From contig NZ_BOMZ01000051.1 in NCBI RefSeq assembly GCF_016862455.1, forward strand, positions 62,001-126,000: a stretch of DNA of 64,000 nucleotides, in the 5' to 3' direction. The first letter of the stretch is position 1. The number at the start of each line of letters is the position of its first letter. This document shows positions 8,314 to 17,022 of this stretch, piece after piece. The translations under genes were made by a program, and so were the position numbers. The notes under the pieces are model-generated. The model did no database searches, was not told where the DNA came from, and saw only the letters and a program-made list of their open reading frames with translations. This stretch comes from Actinoplanes utahensis. Lineage in GTDB: Bacteria > Actinomycetota > Actinomycetes > Mycobacteriales > Micromonosporaceae.

Positions 8314-9671
8314 AACGTCTGTCGTCCTTCGTTCGGTCGGAACCGGCCGAGCTGGGCATCGGCCTTCATAAGACGGTACGACGCCACCGACACAGGGTCA
8401 GCGACCACGCCCGAGCGGAGGATAGCCGGGGAGCTGCTGTGATAGCCCAGCGTCGGGCTCCCGGCGGAGGTGCTGTTGCGGTCTCGTAACAGGAAAGAGA
8501 TCACCCCGGCGCACAGCAGCACGAGCAGTGCCAGCACCACAGCGAGGACGAGCAGAACCTGACGGCCGAAGGAGCTCTCCGGCTTGGCGGCCGAGGGGTG
8601 AGCGGCCGGCGGATGGTAGGCGTTGTTGACCGGTGGAACCGGCTGCGGCCGGTACGGCGGCGGGGCCGGCGACATCGGCTGCGCGATCGGCGCCGGGGCC
8701 GGCACGGACGCGGCGCCGCGGGCGCCGGAGACCGGGCGCGGCACGGCCGCCCGGGCCGCTCCCGAGGACGGCGCCCCGGACTGCGGGCGGTTCGGCGGGG
8801 CGCTGATCGGATGCGCGTTCTGCATCGGCGGGGCGGACTGCTGCTGCGCGGTGGTCAGCGAGGACGCCGCCTGCCGGGCCACCGAGGCCATCGCCGAGGC
8901 GCTGGGCCAGCGGGCCGACGGGTCCTTGGCCATGGCCCGGTCCACGATGGCGCGGACCGACGGCGGGATGTCGGCGGGCAGCGGGCGCGGGGTCTCCCGC
9001 ACGTGCTTCATCGCGATCTCGATCGGGGTGGCCCCGTCGAACGGCCGGTGGCCGGAGAGGCACTGGTAGGCGACGACACCCAGCGCGTACACATCGGAGG
9101 CCGCGGTGGCGACGTCGCCGGCCGCCTGCTCCGGCGAGATGTACGACGCGGTGCCGAGCACCGCGCCGGCCACCGTGAGCTGACCGACGAGCGCCGAGCG
9201 GGCGATGCCGAAGTCGGTGAGCACCAGGGTGCCGTTGGGGCGTACCAGCAGGTTGCCGGGTTTGACGTCGCGGTGGACGATCCCGTTGAGGTGCGCCGCG
9301 TGCAGCGCGTCGGCGGCCTGCGCGACCAGCGCCATGGTCCGTGCCGGCGTCAGCCGGCCGACCCGGCTCAGCGTCCGGGAGAGGGCGTCCCCCTCGATGT
9401 ACTCCATCACCAGGAAGGCGATCTGCTGATCGCTGCCGTAGTCGTAGACGTCCACGACACCGGGGTGGTTGATGGTGGCCATGGTCCGCGCCTCGCCACG
9501 GAAACGCTCGGCGAAACCGGGCTCGTCGAGGAGGGCGGGCAGCAGGATCTTGACCGCGACGGTCCGGCCGAGCACGTCGTCGATGCCGCGCCAGACATCG
9601 CCCATGCCGCCGCCGGCGATCCGCTCCTCCAAGCGGTATCGCCCCCCGAGTGTGACCCCCGGGCGGATCAT
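8310..9671 (-). CDS. pknA: serine/threonine protein kinase PknA
   Basis: A 453-residue kinase lacking PASTA domains. The kinase domain covers about 11-270, with Lys41, HRDVKPGN (Asp135) and DFG Asp153. A Pro/Ala-rich linker (275-365) precedes one membrane segment (371-395) and a ~58-residue outer tail. Its pairing with pknB by an overlapping stop/start, and its place downstream of pbpA, match the conserved kinase operon. In mycobacteria PknA phosphorylates division and polar-growth proteins and activates PknB. The start ATG lies 1 nt after the pbpA stop. Confidence 0.95.
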   Translation of the reverse strand: MIRPGVTLGGRYRLEERIAGGGMGDVWRGIDDVLGRTVAVKILLPALLDEPGFAERFRGEARTMATINHPGVVDVYDYGSDQQIAFLVMEYIEGDALSRTLSRVGRLTPARTMALVAQAADALHAAHLNGIVHRDVKPGNLLVRPNGTLVLTDFGIARSALVGQLTVAGAVLGTASYISPEQAAGDVATAASDVYALGVVAYQCLSGHRPFDGATPIEIAMKHVRETPRPLPADIPPSVRAIVDRAMAKDPSARWPSASAMASVARQAASSLTTAQQQSAPPMQNAHPISAPPNRPQSGAPSSGAARAAVPRPVSGARGAASVPAPAPIAQPMSPAPPPYRPQPVPPVNNAYHPPAAHPSAAKPESSFGRQVLLVLAVVLALLVLLCAGVISFLLRDRNSTSAGSPTLGYHSSSPAILRSGVVADPVSVASYRLMKADAQLGRFRPNEGRQTL

Positions 9672-9672
9672 G

Positions 9673-11178
9673 TCACTTCCCTCCCTGACCGGCAGCGGCC
9701 TTCATGATGAGGCCGGCGATGCGAGCCGCCTCCGCGCTGGCGTGACCGCCGGGCACGTTCTCCAGCATGACGCACACCGCGGAGACCGCCTTGCCGTCCT
9801 CGTCGTACGCGAACCCGATGAACCACCCGTGCGGGTCGGCTCCCTCGGCGTTCTGCGCGGTGCCGGTCTTGCCTCCGACGGTGAACCCGTCGATCCGGGC
9901 CTTCTTGCCGGTGCCCTTCTGGACGACGCTGACCATCATCTCCCGGAGGCCCTCGGCCACCTGGGCGTCGATCGGCTCGCGCAGCGTCTTGGGCTTGGCC
10001 GTGTAGAGGGTCGCACGGTCCGAACTGAGCTGCTGCTGCACCAGGTACGGCTTCATCTGCTTGCCGTTGTTGGCGACCGTGGCGGCGATCAGCGCGCCCT
10101 GCAGCGGCGTCATCCGCACGTCACGCTGGCCGAGCGAGGACTGGGCGAGCGCGGACTTGTCGACGCTGCCGTCCGCGTTGGCGATCGGGCCGGTCCGACT
10201 GGCGGCCACCGAGAGGCCCTTGTCGCTCTCCAGGTCACCGACCTTGATCGACGCGTCCTCGAACCCGAACTGCTTCGCCATGTCGACCACGGCGTCGCGG
10301 CCCAGTTTCACGCCGAGCTTGGAGTAACCGGTGTTGCAGCTCGTGGTCAGCGCCTCCTTGAGGCTGATCTGGTCGCCGGGGCAGACCTCGTCCTCGGAGT
10401 TGCGGATCGTCGCGCCGCCCTCGCGGTAGACGCTGCCGGCCGGAATCTGGGTGTCCAGGCTGTATTGGCCGCTCTTCAGTGCGGCCGCCGACACGATGAC
10501 CTTGAAGACCGAGCCGGGCGGCAGGGTGTTCGCGGTGGCCCGGTTCAGCAGCGGCTGGTTCTTGTCGGCGTTGAGCTTCTTGTACGCCGCCGCAGCCACG
10601 TTCGCGTCATTGCTGGCCAGCGGGTTGGGGTCGTAACTCGGCATCGAGACCAACGCTTGGATCGCACCCGTGGTCGGGTCGATCGCGACCGCCGCGCCCT
10701 TGGTCACGTCCCGCTCGTTGTTGACCATCTCCTTCCAGGCGACCTCCTGCGCACGCGGGTTCAGCGACAGGACGATGTTGCCGCCGCCCTTGCTCTCACC
10801 GGTGAACATGTCGCTGAGCCGGTCCGCGAAGAGCTTGTCGCTGGCGCCGGAGAGGATGTCGTTCTCGGCGGCCTCGATGCCGACGGAGGAGCCCCGGACC
10901 ATCTTGTAACCGAGGATCGGGGCGTAGATCTCCTTCTTCGGGTAGAGCCGCTGGTACTTCAGCTCGCCGTTGGTCTCTTTGTTCTGGGTCAGGGCGACAC
11001 CGCCGACGGCTTCGATCGCGCCACGGGGGCGGTCGTACTCGGCGATGGTGACCCGGTTGTTGTAGGCGTGGGTCCGGTACTCGTCGGCCTTGTAGCCCTG
11101 GATCCAGTTCACCTTGCCGAAGATGAGAGCGAACAGGACGAGGATGACGACGCCGGCGCGGCGGAGAGGGGCGTTCAC
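9673..11178 (-). CDS. pbpA: class B penicillin-binding protein PbpA (D,D-transpeptidase)
   Basis: A 501-residue protein with one N-terminal membrane anchor (about 8-24), a dimerisation region and a transpeptidase domain. The acyl-enzyme motif is SVFK (223-226), the second motif SCN (280-282) and the third KTGT (437-440). It cross-links peptidoglycan and partners the SEDS polymerase encoded immediately upstream. ATG overlaps the rodA stop by 4 nt, giving translational coupling of the SEDS/class B PBP pair. The arrangement matches mycobacterial Rv0017c-Rv0016c. Confidence 0.95.
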   Translation of the reverse strand: MNAPLRRAGVVILVLFALIFGKVNWIQGYKADEYRTHAYNNRVTIAEYDRPRGAIEAVGGVALTQNKETNGELKYQRLYPKKEIYAPILGYKMVRGSSVGIEAAENDILSGASDKLFADRLSDMFTGESKGGGNIVLSLNPRAQEVAWKEMVNNERDVTKGAAVAIDPTTGAIQALVSMPSYDPNPLASNDANVAAAAYKKLNADKNQPLLNRATANTLPPGSVFKVIVSAAALKSGQYSLDTQIPAGSVYREGGATIRNSEDEVCPGDQISLKEALTTSCNTGYSKLGVKLGRDAVVDMAKQFGFEDASIKVGDLESDKGLSVAASRTGPIANADGSVDKSALAQSSLGQRDVRMTPLQGALIAATVANNGKQMKPYLVQQQLSSDRATLYTAKPKTLREPIDAQVAEGLREMMVSVVQKGTGKKARIDGFTVGGKTGTAQNAEGADPHGWFIGFAYDEDGKAVSAVCVMLENVPGGHASAEAARIAGLIMKAAAGQGGK

Positions 11179-12677
11179 GGCTTGATCACCTCCGTCATGG
11201 CGCCGTGCAACTGGGTGGGTGCCTTCTTCGGGCCACTGGGCCGGTCCGGCGGGCTGTTCGCGGGTCGGCGGGCCGCGTCGGAGATCCGCAGCAGCATCGC
11301 GATGAGCAACCAGTTCGCCATCAGTGACGAACCGCCCGCGGAGAGGAACGGGGTGGTCTGGCCGGTCAGCGGGATCAGACCGGTGATGCCGCCGAGGATG
11401 ACGAAGACCTGCAGGCCCAGGGTGAAGGCCAGACCGCCGGCGACCAGCTTGCCGAACGAGTCACGGACCGCCAGCGCCGCGTGCAGGCCGCGCTCCACGA
11501 TCAGCAGGTAGAGCACCAGGATCGCGGACAGCCCGAAGAGGCCGACCTCCTCACCGAGACCGGCGAAGATGAAGTCGGTCCGGACCTCGGGCACCGTGCC
11601 CGGCGAACCGGCGCCCGGGCCGGTGCCGAACAGGCCGCCGGTGCCCAGGCCGAGCAGGCCCTGCACGAGCTGGTAGCTGTTGCCGCTCTCCCGGTTGTAG
11701 TTCGCGTCCGAGAACGGGTCGAGCCAGAGCTCGGCCCGGTCGTAGAAGTTCGCGAACGGGCCACCGACCGAGGCGCCCAGCAGGTACGCCAGGTAGACGC
11801 CGCCGAAGAACAGCAGCAGGCCGATGATCAGCCAGCTGGACCGCTCGGTGGCCACGTAGAGGGTGACGATGAAGAGACCGAAGTACAGCAGGGCGGTGCC
11901 GAGGTCCTTCTCGAAGACCAGGACCAGGAGGCTGAACAGCCACACGGTCACCACCGGGCCCAGGTCACGGCCACGCGGGAAGTCCAGGCCGAGGAACCGG
12001 TGGCTGGCCAGCGACAGCACCTCGCGCTTGCGAACCAGGTAGTACGCGAAGAAGGAGACCAGCGCGATCTTGGCGAACTCACCCGGCTGGATGGAGACGG
12101 AACCGATCCGGATCCACAGCTTCGCGCCGTTGACCTCGGAGATGCTCGCCGGCAGCACCGCGGGGATCATCATCAGCACGATGCCGACGAGACCGAGGGT
12201 GTACGCGTACCGCGAGATGATCCGGTGATCGCGCAGCAACAGCAGCAGAACCGCCGCCAGGATCAGCGACAACAGCGTCCAGGCGAGCTGGCGGCCGCTG
12301 GTGTCGGCGAAGAACGTCGGGATCGGCTTCTCCTGGGCGATCGCCCGGGCGATGTCCAGACGGCGCAGGAAGGCCACCCCGATGCCGTTGATCAGCGCGA
12401 CCGACGGCAGCAGCACCGGGTCGGCGAACGGCGCGGTGAACCGGACGACGACATGCAGACCGGCGAACAGGGCGCCGATCAGCGCGGCCGGCACCCAGAA
12501 GTTCGGCCGGATCTCGTCGAACTGGTTCGCCTCCACCGTCGCGCCGAACGCGGCGACGAGCAGCATGGCGAACAGCAGCAGGCCGAGTTCGGCGTTACGG
12601 CGCGTCTTCCATTGCCGGATACGCGACATCTCGCCCGTGGCTGCGGGCGTGGGAGCCGGTACGGCGGACGCGGTCAA
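11175..12677 (-). CDS. rodA: SEDS-family peptidoglycan glycosyltransferase RodA/FtsW
   Basis: About 500 residues with roughly ten to twelve membrane segments and the SEDS signature region near the C-terminus (TGQTTPFLSAGGSS), which carries the conserved FxSxGGS core. It polymerises lipid II glycan strands together with PbpA. The frame is open back to 12752, but that would overlap pstP. A TTG at 12675-12677 preceded by GGGGA gives a start 28 nt after the pstP stop and is preferred; an internal ATG at 12629 is an alternative. In this operon the gene belongs to the rodA lineage rather than the division ftsW locus. Confidence 0.92.
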   Translation of the reverse strand: MTASAVPAPTPAATGEMSRIRQWKTRRNAELGLLLFAMLLVAAFGATVEANQFDEIRPNFWVPAALIGALFAGLHVVVRFTAPFADPVLLPSVALINGIGVAFLRRLDIARAIAQEKPIPTFFADTSGRQLAWTLLSLILAAVLLLLLRDHRIISRYAYTLGLVGIVLMMIPAVLPASISEVNGAKLWIRIGSVSIQPGEFAKIALVSFFAYYLVRKREVLSLASHRFLGLDFPRGRDLGPVVTVWLFSLLVLVFEKDLGTALLYFGLFIVTLYVATERSSWLIIGLLLFFGGVYLAYLLGASVGGPFANFYDRAELWLDPFSDANYNRESGNSYQLVQGLLGLGTGGLFGTGPGAGSPGTVPEVRTDFIFAGLGEEVGLFGLSAILVLYLLIVERGLHAALAVRDSFGKLVAGGLAFTLGLQVFVILGGITGLIPLTGQTTPFLSAGGSSLMANWLLIAMLLRISDAARRPANSPPDRPSGPKKAPTQLHGAMTEVIKP

Positions 12678-12705
12678 GAAAATCCCCAGACGTTGTAGGC
12701 CGTGC

Positions 12706-14085
12706 TCAGTCGGCGGTCCGGCACCCGACCGGGTCGACGCTCGACTGGGCACTTTCGGCGGTGTCAGCAGCAGCGGGCGCCGAAGGTGAAACGGAGGCGC
12801 TCACGGCCGCGGTGGACGTCGGACGTGCCGACGCGGAGGCCGACGGCGCCGTGCCGTCTGCGGCGCAGAGCGGCTTGAGATTCGCGTTCAGCGGGTTGTC
12901 GCTGGTCAGGTCGGCCAGCGTGGCCCGGGCGTCGTCCTGGTCGTCGGCGAGGATGCCCTGCTTGACCCGGTCCTGAGCGCCGGTGGTCAGGTCGTCCAGC
13001 CGGACCGTGCTGGTCTCGCTGACGGTCGACAGCTCCAGGCCGGCGACCTGCCCGGGCACACCACGGAAGATGGCGAGCTGCCCGGCCTCGGTCGCGCCGA
13101 CGTAGTACCGCCCCTGGGTGTACTTCCACCCGGCCCACAGGCCACCACCGAGCAGACCGAGCAGGACCAGGATCATCAGGGCGGTCCGCACCGGATGACC
13201 GGCCGGCTCCGGCTCACGGTCGTAACCGTTGGCCGGCTCCGGCTGCGCGGCCGGGCGGGGCGGCTTGAGCGCCGCGGCCCGGGCCGCCGAGGTGGAGCTG
13301 TCGGCGACCGTGGTGTTGCCCCGATCCAGCGACGCGGCGCCACCCACGATGGGAGCCTGCTCGACGATCCCGTCGACGGCATCCGCGATGATCACGGTGA
13401 TGTTGTCCGGCCCGCCGCCGCGCAGCGCGAGCTGCACCAGTCGCTCGACGCACGCCTTCGGGTCGGTGATCTCCCGCATGGTCTGCGCGATCGTCTCGGC
13501 ACTGACCACACCGGAGAGGCCGTCGCTGCAGATCAGGTAACGGTCGCCGGTGAGCACCTGACGAACCGAGTACTCCGGGTCGATGTCGCGGCCGTCGAGC
13601 GCCCGGGTCAGCAACGACCGCTGCGGGTGGCTGCTGGCCTCCTCCGGACTGACCCGTCCCTCGTCCACCAGCATCTGGACGTACGTGTCGTCCTTGGTGA
13701 TCTGCGCGAACTCGCCCTTGCGCAGCAGGTAGGCGCGGGAGTCGCCGATGTGCACCATGCCGAACTTGCTGCCGGAGAAGAGCACCGCCGTCAGCGTGGT
13801 GCCCATGCCCTCGAGCTGCGGGTTGGCGTCGACGGTGTCCCGGAGCTGCTGGTTGGCGGTCCCGACGGCATGCCGCAGCGCGTCGACCATGGCGTCCCCT
13901 GGGACGTCGTCGTCGAGCGGCGCCATGGCGGCGATAACGATGTTGGACGCGACGTCACCGGCGGCCATGCCGCCCATGCCGTCCGCGACAGCGAGCAGTC
14001 GCGGCCCGGCGTAGACGGAGTCCTGGTTGAGGTCTCGGATCAGACCGCGGTCACTCTGGGCGGCATAGCGCAGGGTCAGGGTCAT
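12706..14085 (-). CDS. pstP: PP2C-family serine/threonine phosphatase PstP
   Basis: A 459-residue metal-dependent phosphatase. The catalytic domain (1 to ~240) shows DLNQDSVYAG, the metal-binding VADGMGGMAAGDVAS and GDSRAYLLR, and GGPDNITVIIAD. An Ala/Pro-rich linker, one membrane segment (about 306-325) and an extracytoplasmic Ser/Ala-rich tail follow. It reverses phosphorylation by PknA/PknB and acts on their shared substrates. The start overlaps the fhaB stop by 4 nt. The outer tail is longer and more Ser/Ala-rich than needed for catalysis, and its role is unknown. Confidence 0.95.
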   Translation of the reverse strand: MTLTLRYAAQSDRGLIRDLNQDSVYAGPRLLAVADGMGGMAAGDVASNIVIAAMAPLDDDVPGDAMVDALRHAVGTANQQLRDTVDANPQLEGMGTTLTAVLFSGSKFGMVHIGDSRAYLLRKGEFAQITKDDTYVQMLVDEGRVSPEEASSHPQRSLLTRALDGRDIDPEYSVRQVLTGDRYLICSDGLSGVVSAETIAQTMREITDPKACVERLVQLALRGGGPDNITVIIADAVDGIVEQAPIVGGAASLDRGNTTVADSSTSAARAAALKPPRPAAQPEPANGYDREPEPAGHPVRTALMILVLLGLLGGGLWAGWKYTQGRYYVGATEAGQLAIFRGVPGQVAGLELSTVSETSTVRLDDLTTGAQDRVKQGILADDQDDARATLADLTSDNPLNANLKPLCAADGTAPSASASARPTSTAAVSASVSPSAPAAADTAESAQSSVDPVGCRTAD

Positions 14086-14564
14086 GGCCGTAACTCGAGA
14101 GAAGTGCGCCCGATCCGGATCGGAACGCCAAGGGGGACGGGAGTGGGTCCGGAGACCTTACCGCGATCAAGGTAGGTGCCGTTGGTCGAGCCGAGGTCCT
14201 CCACGAACCACTGCCCTTCCCTCGGCACCAGCCGGGCATGCCTGGCGGACGCGAAGTCGTCGGTGATGACGAGCGTCGAATCCTCGGCACGGCCGATCGT
14301 GATCGGAGCCTCACCGAGCGTGATTCGCGTACCGGCCAACTGACCGGCAGTCACGACCAGTTGCCGCGCCGCCTTACCGCGTTTCGCCTTCGCCGGCCGG
14401 CCCTGCAGCACCGCGCCACCCACCCCCCGCGGGCTGGCGACGATGCTCTTGGACCGGCCACCGGCGAAGAGATCCCGCCGGATCACCCCGACCACCGTGA
14501 ACACGAAGATCCACAGAAGGATCAGGAATCCGAACCGGGCGACGGTGAGGACGAATTCGGGCAA
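14082..14564 (-). CDS. fhaB: FHA-domain membrane protein FhaB (FipA)
   Basis: A 160-residue protein with an N-terminal membrane segment (about 9-28), a basic linker, and a C-terminal FHA domain with RAEDSTLVI, SARHARL and LGSTNGTYL, the phosphothreonine-binding loops. FHA domains bind Thr-phosphorylated partners; mycobacterial FipA is a PknA/PknB substrate linking FtsZ and FtsQ. The start appears to be TTG at 14562-14564, just 5 nt after the fhaA stop. The ribosome binding site is weak, suggesting coupling to fhaA translation. Confidence 0.92.
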   Translation of the reverse strand: MPEFVLTVARFGFLILLWIFVFTVVGVIRRDLFAGGRSKSIVASPRGVGGAVLQGRPAKAKRGKAARQLVVTAGQLAGTRITLGEAPITIGRAEDSTLVITDDFASARHARLVPREGQWFVEDLGSTNGTYLDRGKVSGPTPVPLGVPIRIGRTSLELRP

Positions 14565-14569
14565 GGCCG

Positions 14570-15325
14570 CTAGCCGTCCACTCGGAAGGTCAACGTGGTG
14601 GTGCCCAACTGGATCATGTCGCCCGGGTTGAGCGCGACAGCCGACACCCGCTGGCCGTTGACCATGGTCCCGTTCGTCGAGCCCAGATCGGTCAGCACGA
14701 CCTGATTGCCGTCGTAATCCAGCCGGGCGTGGCGCCGCGAGATGCCGACGTCGGGCAGGCGCAGGTTCGCCTGGTCACCGCGGCCGATCACGGTCGAACC
14801 CATCTGCAGCGGGTAGGTCCGGCCATCGCCGGACACCAGCCCGACACTGCGCGGGCCGCCGTGATGCGGCTGACCGTAACCACCCTGCTGGTCATAGGGC
14901 GAATACTGCGGACCGGCGTCATAGGCCGGCTGCTGCACCGGGGCGACCTCGCCACCGGTGTAGACCTCGGCCGTCACCCGGAACATACCGGTGTCCAGGC
15001 CGTCGCCGCGCTCGATCTCGACGATCACGTCGCCGTAGACCGTCCAGGCCTGCTCACCGATGAACTCGGCCTGGGACTGCGCCAACTCCTGCGCCAGCGC
15101 GGCGGCATACGGCGCCAGCCGGCTGTGGTCGTAAGGCGAAAGATCAATCACATAGCGGTTGGGTACGAGGGTGCGGCCACCGGCGAGGATGGCCTTGTGT
15201 GCCTCGGCCTCCCGCTGCATGGCATTCAGGATCTCCACAGGGTGCACGACACCCTTGAACACCTTCGCGAAGGCCCCCTCGACCAGGCCTTCCAATCGCT
15301 TCTCAAAGCGCTGCAGCACGCTCAC
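14570..15325 (-). CDS. fhaA: DUF3662/FHA-domain protein FhaA
   Basis: A 251-residue cytoplasmic protein. The N-terminal DUF3662 domain (about 1-115; LEGLVEGAFAKVFKG, HPVEILNAMQREAE) is followed by a Gln/Gly/Tyr-rich linker and a C-terminal FHA domain with RRHARLDYD and DLGSTNGTMVNG. In mycobacteria FhaA binds the phosphorylated pseudokinase domain of MviN and regulates lipid II translocation. The GTG at 15325 is chosen because GAGGAGGAG lies a few nt upstream; a longer frame to 15403 adds non-family sequence. It is the first gene of the seven-gene operon. Confidence 0.93.
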   Translation of the reverse strand: MSVLQRFEKRLEGLVEGAFAKVFKGVVHPVEILNAMQREAEAHKAILAGGRTLVPNRYVIDLSPYDHSRLAPYAAALAQELAQSQAEFIGEQAWTVYGDVIVEIERGDGLDTGMFRVTAEVYTGGEVAPVQQPAYDAGPQYSPYDQQGGYGQPHHGGPRSVGLVSGDGRTYPLQMGSTVIGRGDQANLRLPDVGISRRHARLDYDGNQVVLTDLGSTNGTMVNGQRVSAVALNPGDMIQLGTTTLTFRVDG

Positions 15326-15483
15326 CGGCTCCTCCTCGGGTTCCGAGGACATGATGGTATCCGGCGACCGCTTGCGCATCTGTAGCCCAAGAGTTGCCGG
15401 CACTTCTGACCCTCGTATGGCGCCCCTCGACGCCGTGCTAGTGTTTCCTCCGTCGCGGGGCGATACAAACTCGCTTAGTGACG

Positions 15484-15505
15484 TGCGACAGCGTAGTCTG
15501 TCGCA
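15484..15505. promoter_or_regulatory. perfect 8-bp palindrome between fhaA and tRNA-Leu
   Basis: TGCGACAG and CTGTCGCA flank a 6-nt spacer. It lies about 160 nt upstream of the fhaA start and 77 nt upstream of tRNA-Leu, in the divergent control region. It could be an operator or an RNA hairpin; nothing distinguishes the two here. Confidence 0.35.
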
Positions 15506-15558
15506 GCCAGTAACAAGAAGCAGGCTCGACCCGCTGCTTCAGCCGGAAAGATCAGATG

Positions 15559-15564
15559 TATGAT
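15559..15564 (+). promoter_or_regulatory. candidate -10 element for tRNA-Leu
   Basis: TATGAT lies 17 nt upstream of the mature tRNA-Leu 5' end, a plausible distance for a -10 hexamer with a short leader. No clear -35 hexamer is seen at standard spacing. Confidence 0.35.
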
Positions 15565-15581
15565 CTTCCCGGAAGTCACAT

Positions 15582-15664
15582 GGGGATGTGGCGGAATGGC
15601 AGACGCGCACGGTTCAGGTCCGTGTGTCCGAAAGGACGTGGGGGTTCAACTCCCCCCATCCCCA
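15582..15664 (+). tRNA. tRNA-Leu (anticodon CAG)
   Basis: An 83-nt class II tRNA. Acceptor GGGGATG pairs with CATCCCC, the anticodon stem CACGG/CCGTG encloses TTCAGGT giving anticodon CAG, a long variable arm is present, and the T-loop is GTTCAACT. No CCA is encoded. Its place upstream of fhaA matches leuT in mycobacteria. Confidence 0.97.
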
Positions 15665-15673
15665 CGATTCGCT

Positions 15674-15724
15674 GAGGCGCTCTCTGTCCGCAAGAACCGC
15701 GGACTGGAGAGCGCCTCGTCTTTT
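15674..15724 (+). terminator. intrinsic terminator of tRNA-Leu
   Basis: An 11-bp stem (15674-15684 against 15707-15717) with an inner GTCCGC/GCGGAC pairing, followed by GTCTTTT. It starts 10 nt after the tRNA. Confidence 0.9.
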
Positions 15725-16027
15725 CTGGCCCGGGGCCGAGCCCCGAACCCCGCGTTACGGTGGTTGCGGTTCAACGCGGTGGCTGCGGTTCCCTCACGGC
15801 GGTAGCGGTTGCTGTGGTGGTTGCGGTCCGCGCGGTGGGTGCGGGTTGCGGGGATCGCTGTGAAAGGCTCCGGGGCTGCTCAAGATCAACACCTTTGGGT
15901 GGTACGGGTGTCGCGCCGGAGTGGTGGCGCGGGGACTTCGGCGGGGCTTGGGGTGTTCTCTTTCAGGTGAAGGCGTGACGGGCGTTATGCTCGCCGCCTT
16001 ATTCGGATCTCAGGGTGGGGTGCGGTC
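15725..16027. other. intergenic region without a supportable gene
   Basis: About 300 nt between the tRNA-Leu terminator and the glycosyltransferase gene. It is rich in imperfect GGTTGCGGT-like direct repeats (about 15758-15855). Open frames here have Gly/Val/Cys-rich composition with no protein-like features. The 3' part must hold the promoter of the downstream gene. Confidence 0.5.
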
Positions 16028-16852
16028 GTGACGGCGACTGGGTCGGGTGTTCTGCAAGGCAAGCGCAATGTCCTGGGTGTGCTTGTGGACGCGACGGACT
16101 ATGCGACGGCGACCGCGCGGATCATCGAGGCGGCCAAGGAGCACCGTGGGTTCGCGGTGACCGCCCTGGCGGTTCACGGGGTGATGACCGGGGTCGAGGA
16201 CGCGGCGCACAACGCGCGGCTCAACTCGTTCGATCTGGTGACTCCGGACGGGCAGCCGGTGCGGTGGGCGCTGAACCTGTTGCACAAGGCCGGGCTGACC
16301 GACCGGGTCTACGGGCCCACGCTCACGCTCAAGGTGGTCGAGCAGGCCGCCGCCGAGGGGCTGCCGATCTATCTGTACGGGTCGACGGAGCCGACGCTGG
16401 AGCGGCTGGTGCCGGCGCTGATGGGGATGTTCCCGGCGCTGAAGATCGCGGGCGTGGAGGCGTCGAAGTTCCGGAAGTCGGAGCCGGGCGAGCCGGAGGC
16501 GATCGCGGAGCGGATTCAGGCGTCGGGGGCGCGGATCGTGCTGGTCGGGCTGGGCTGTCCGCGGCAGGAGATCTTCACCTACGCGATGCGGCCACTGCTG
16601 AACATGCCGCTGCTGGCCGTCGGCGCCGCGTTCGACTATCACGCCGGCCTGCTGAAGAACCCGCCCGCGTGGATGCAGAAGTACGCGCTGGAGTGGCTGT
16701 GGCGTCTCGGCCTCGAGCCGAAGCGGCTGTGGAAGCGTTACATCCTGCTGAACCCGGCCTACCTGAGCCGGCTCTTCGCGCAGAAGACGGGGCTGTGGAA
16801 GGCGAACGCTCCGGCGCCGGCCACGGAGCCGGTGCGGGAGTTCGCAGTCTGA
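16028..16852 (+). CDS. WecG/TagA/CpsF-family glycosyltransferase
   Basis: A 274-residue GT26-family enzyme. Family hallmarks are TPDGQPVRWAL near residue 75, an Asp/Gly-rich donor-binding segment, and GLGCPRQEIF near 178. Members transfer N-acetylmannosamine or similar sugars from UDP to undecaprenyl-PP-GlcNAc, making a linkage unit for teichoic acids or capsular polymers. The GTG start follows AGGGTGGGG. It is a solitary gene with its own terminator and no polysaccharide cluster next to it, so the glycan it serves cannot be named. Confidence 0.9.
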   Translation: MTATGSGVLQGKRNVLGVLVDATDYATATARIIEAAKEHRGFAVTALAVHGVMTGVEDAAHNARLNSFDLVTPDGQPVRWALNLLHKAGLTDRVYGPTLTLKVVEQAAAEGLPIYLYGSTEPTLERLVPALMGMFPALKIAGVEASKFRKSEPGEPEAIAERIQASGARIVLVGLGCPRQEIFTYAMRPLLNMPLLAVGAAFDYHAGLLKNPPAWMQKYALEWLWRLGLEPKRLWKRYILLNPAYLSRLFAQKTGLWKANAPAPATEPVREFAV

Positions 16853-16871
16853 AAGATCTTTTTTACGACAG

Positions 16872-16905
16872 TGCGACGCGGATCACATCCGCGTCGCATC
16901 TTTTT
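16872..16905 (+). terminator. intrinsic terminator of the glycosyltransferase gene
   Basis: A perfect 12-bp stem (16872-16883 against 16887-16898) with a 3-nt loop, followed by TCTTTTT. It begins about 20 nt after the stop codon. Confidence 0.92.
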
Positions 16906-17022
16906 GTCCATATAGTCCCACCCGTCCCGGCCAGTGAGCGACAGTTCACACACCCTGCGTAACGATAAACCCCTACGGGGTACGCGTCGGGGCATATCCC
17001 GGTTTCCCTCCTTGCGCAAACG

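Noticed and set aside
15760..15978. Small plus-strand frame after tRNA-Leu
   Set aside because: Gly/Val/Cys-rich translation of GGTTGCGGT repeats with no ribosome binding site.
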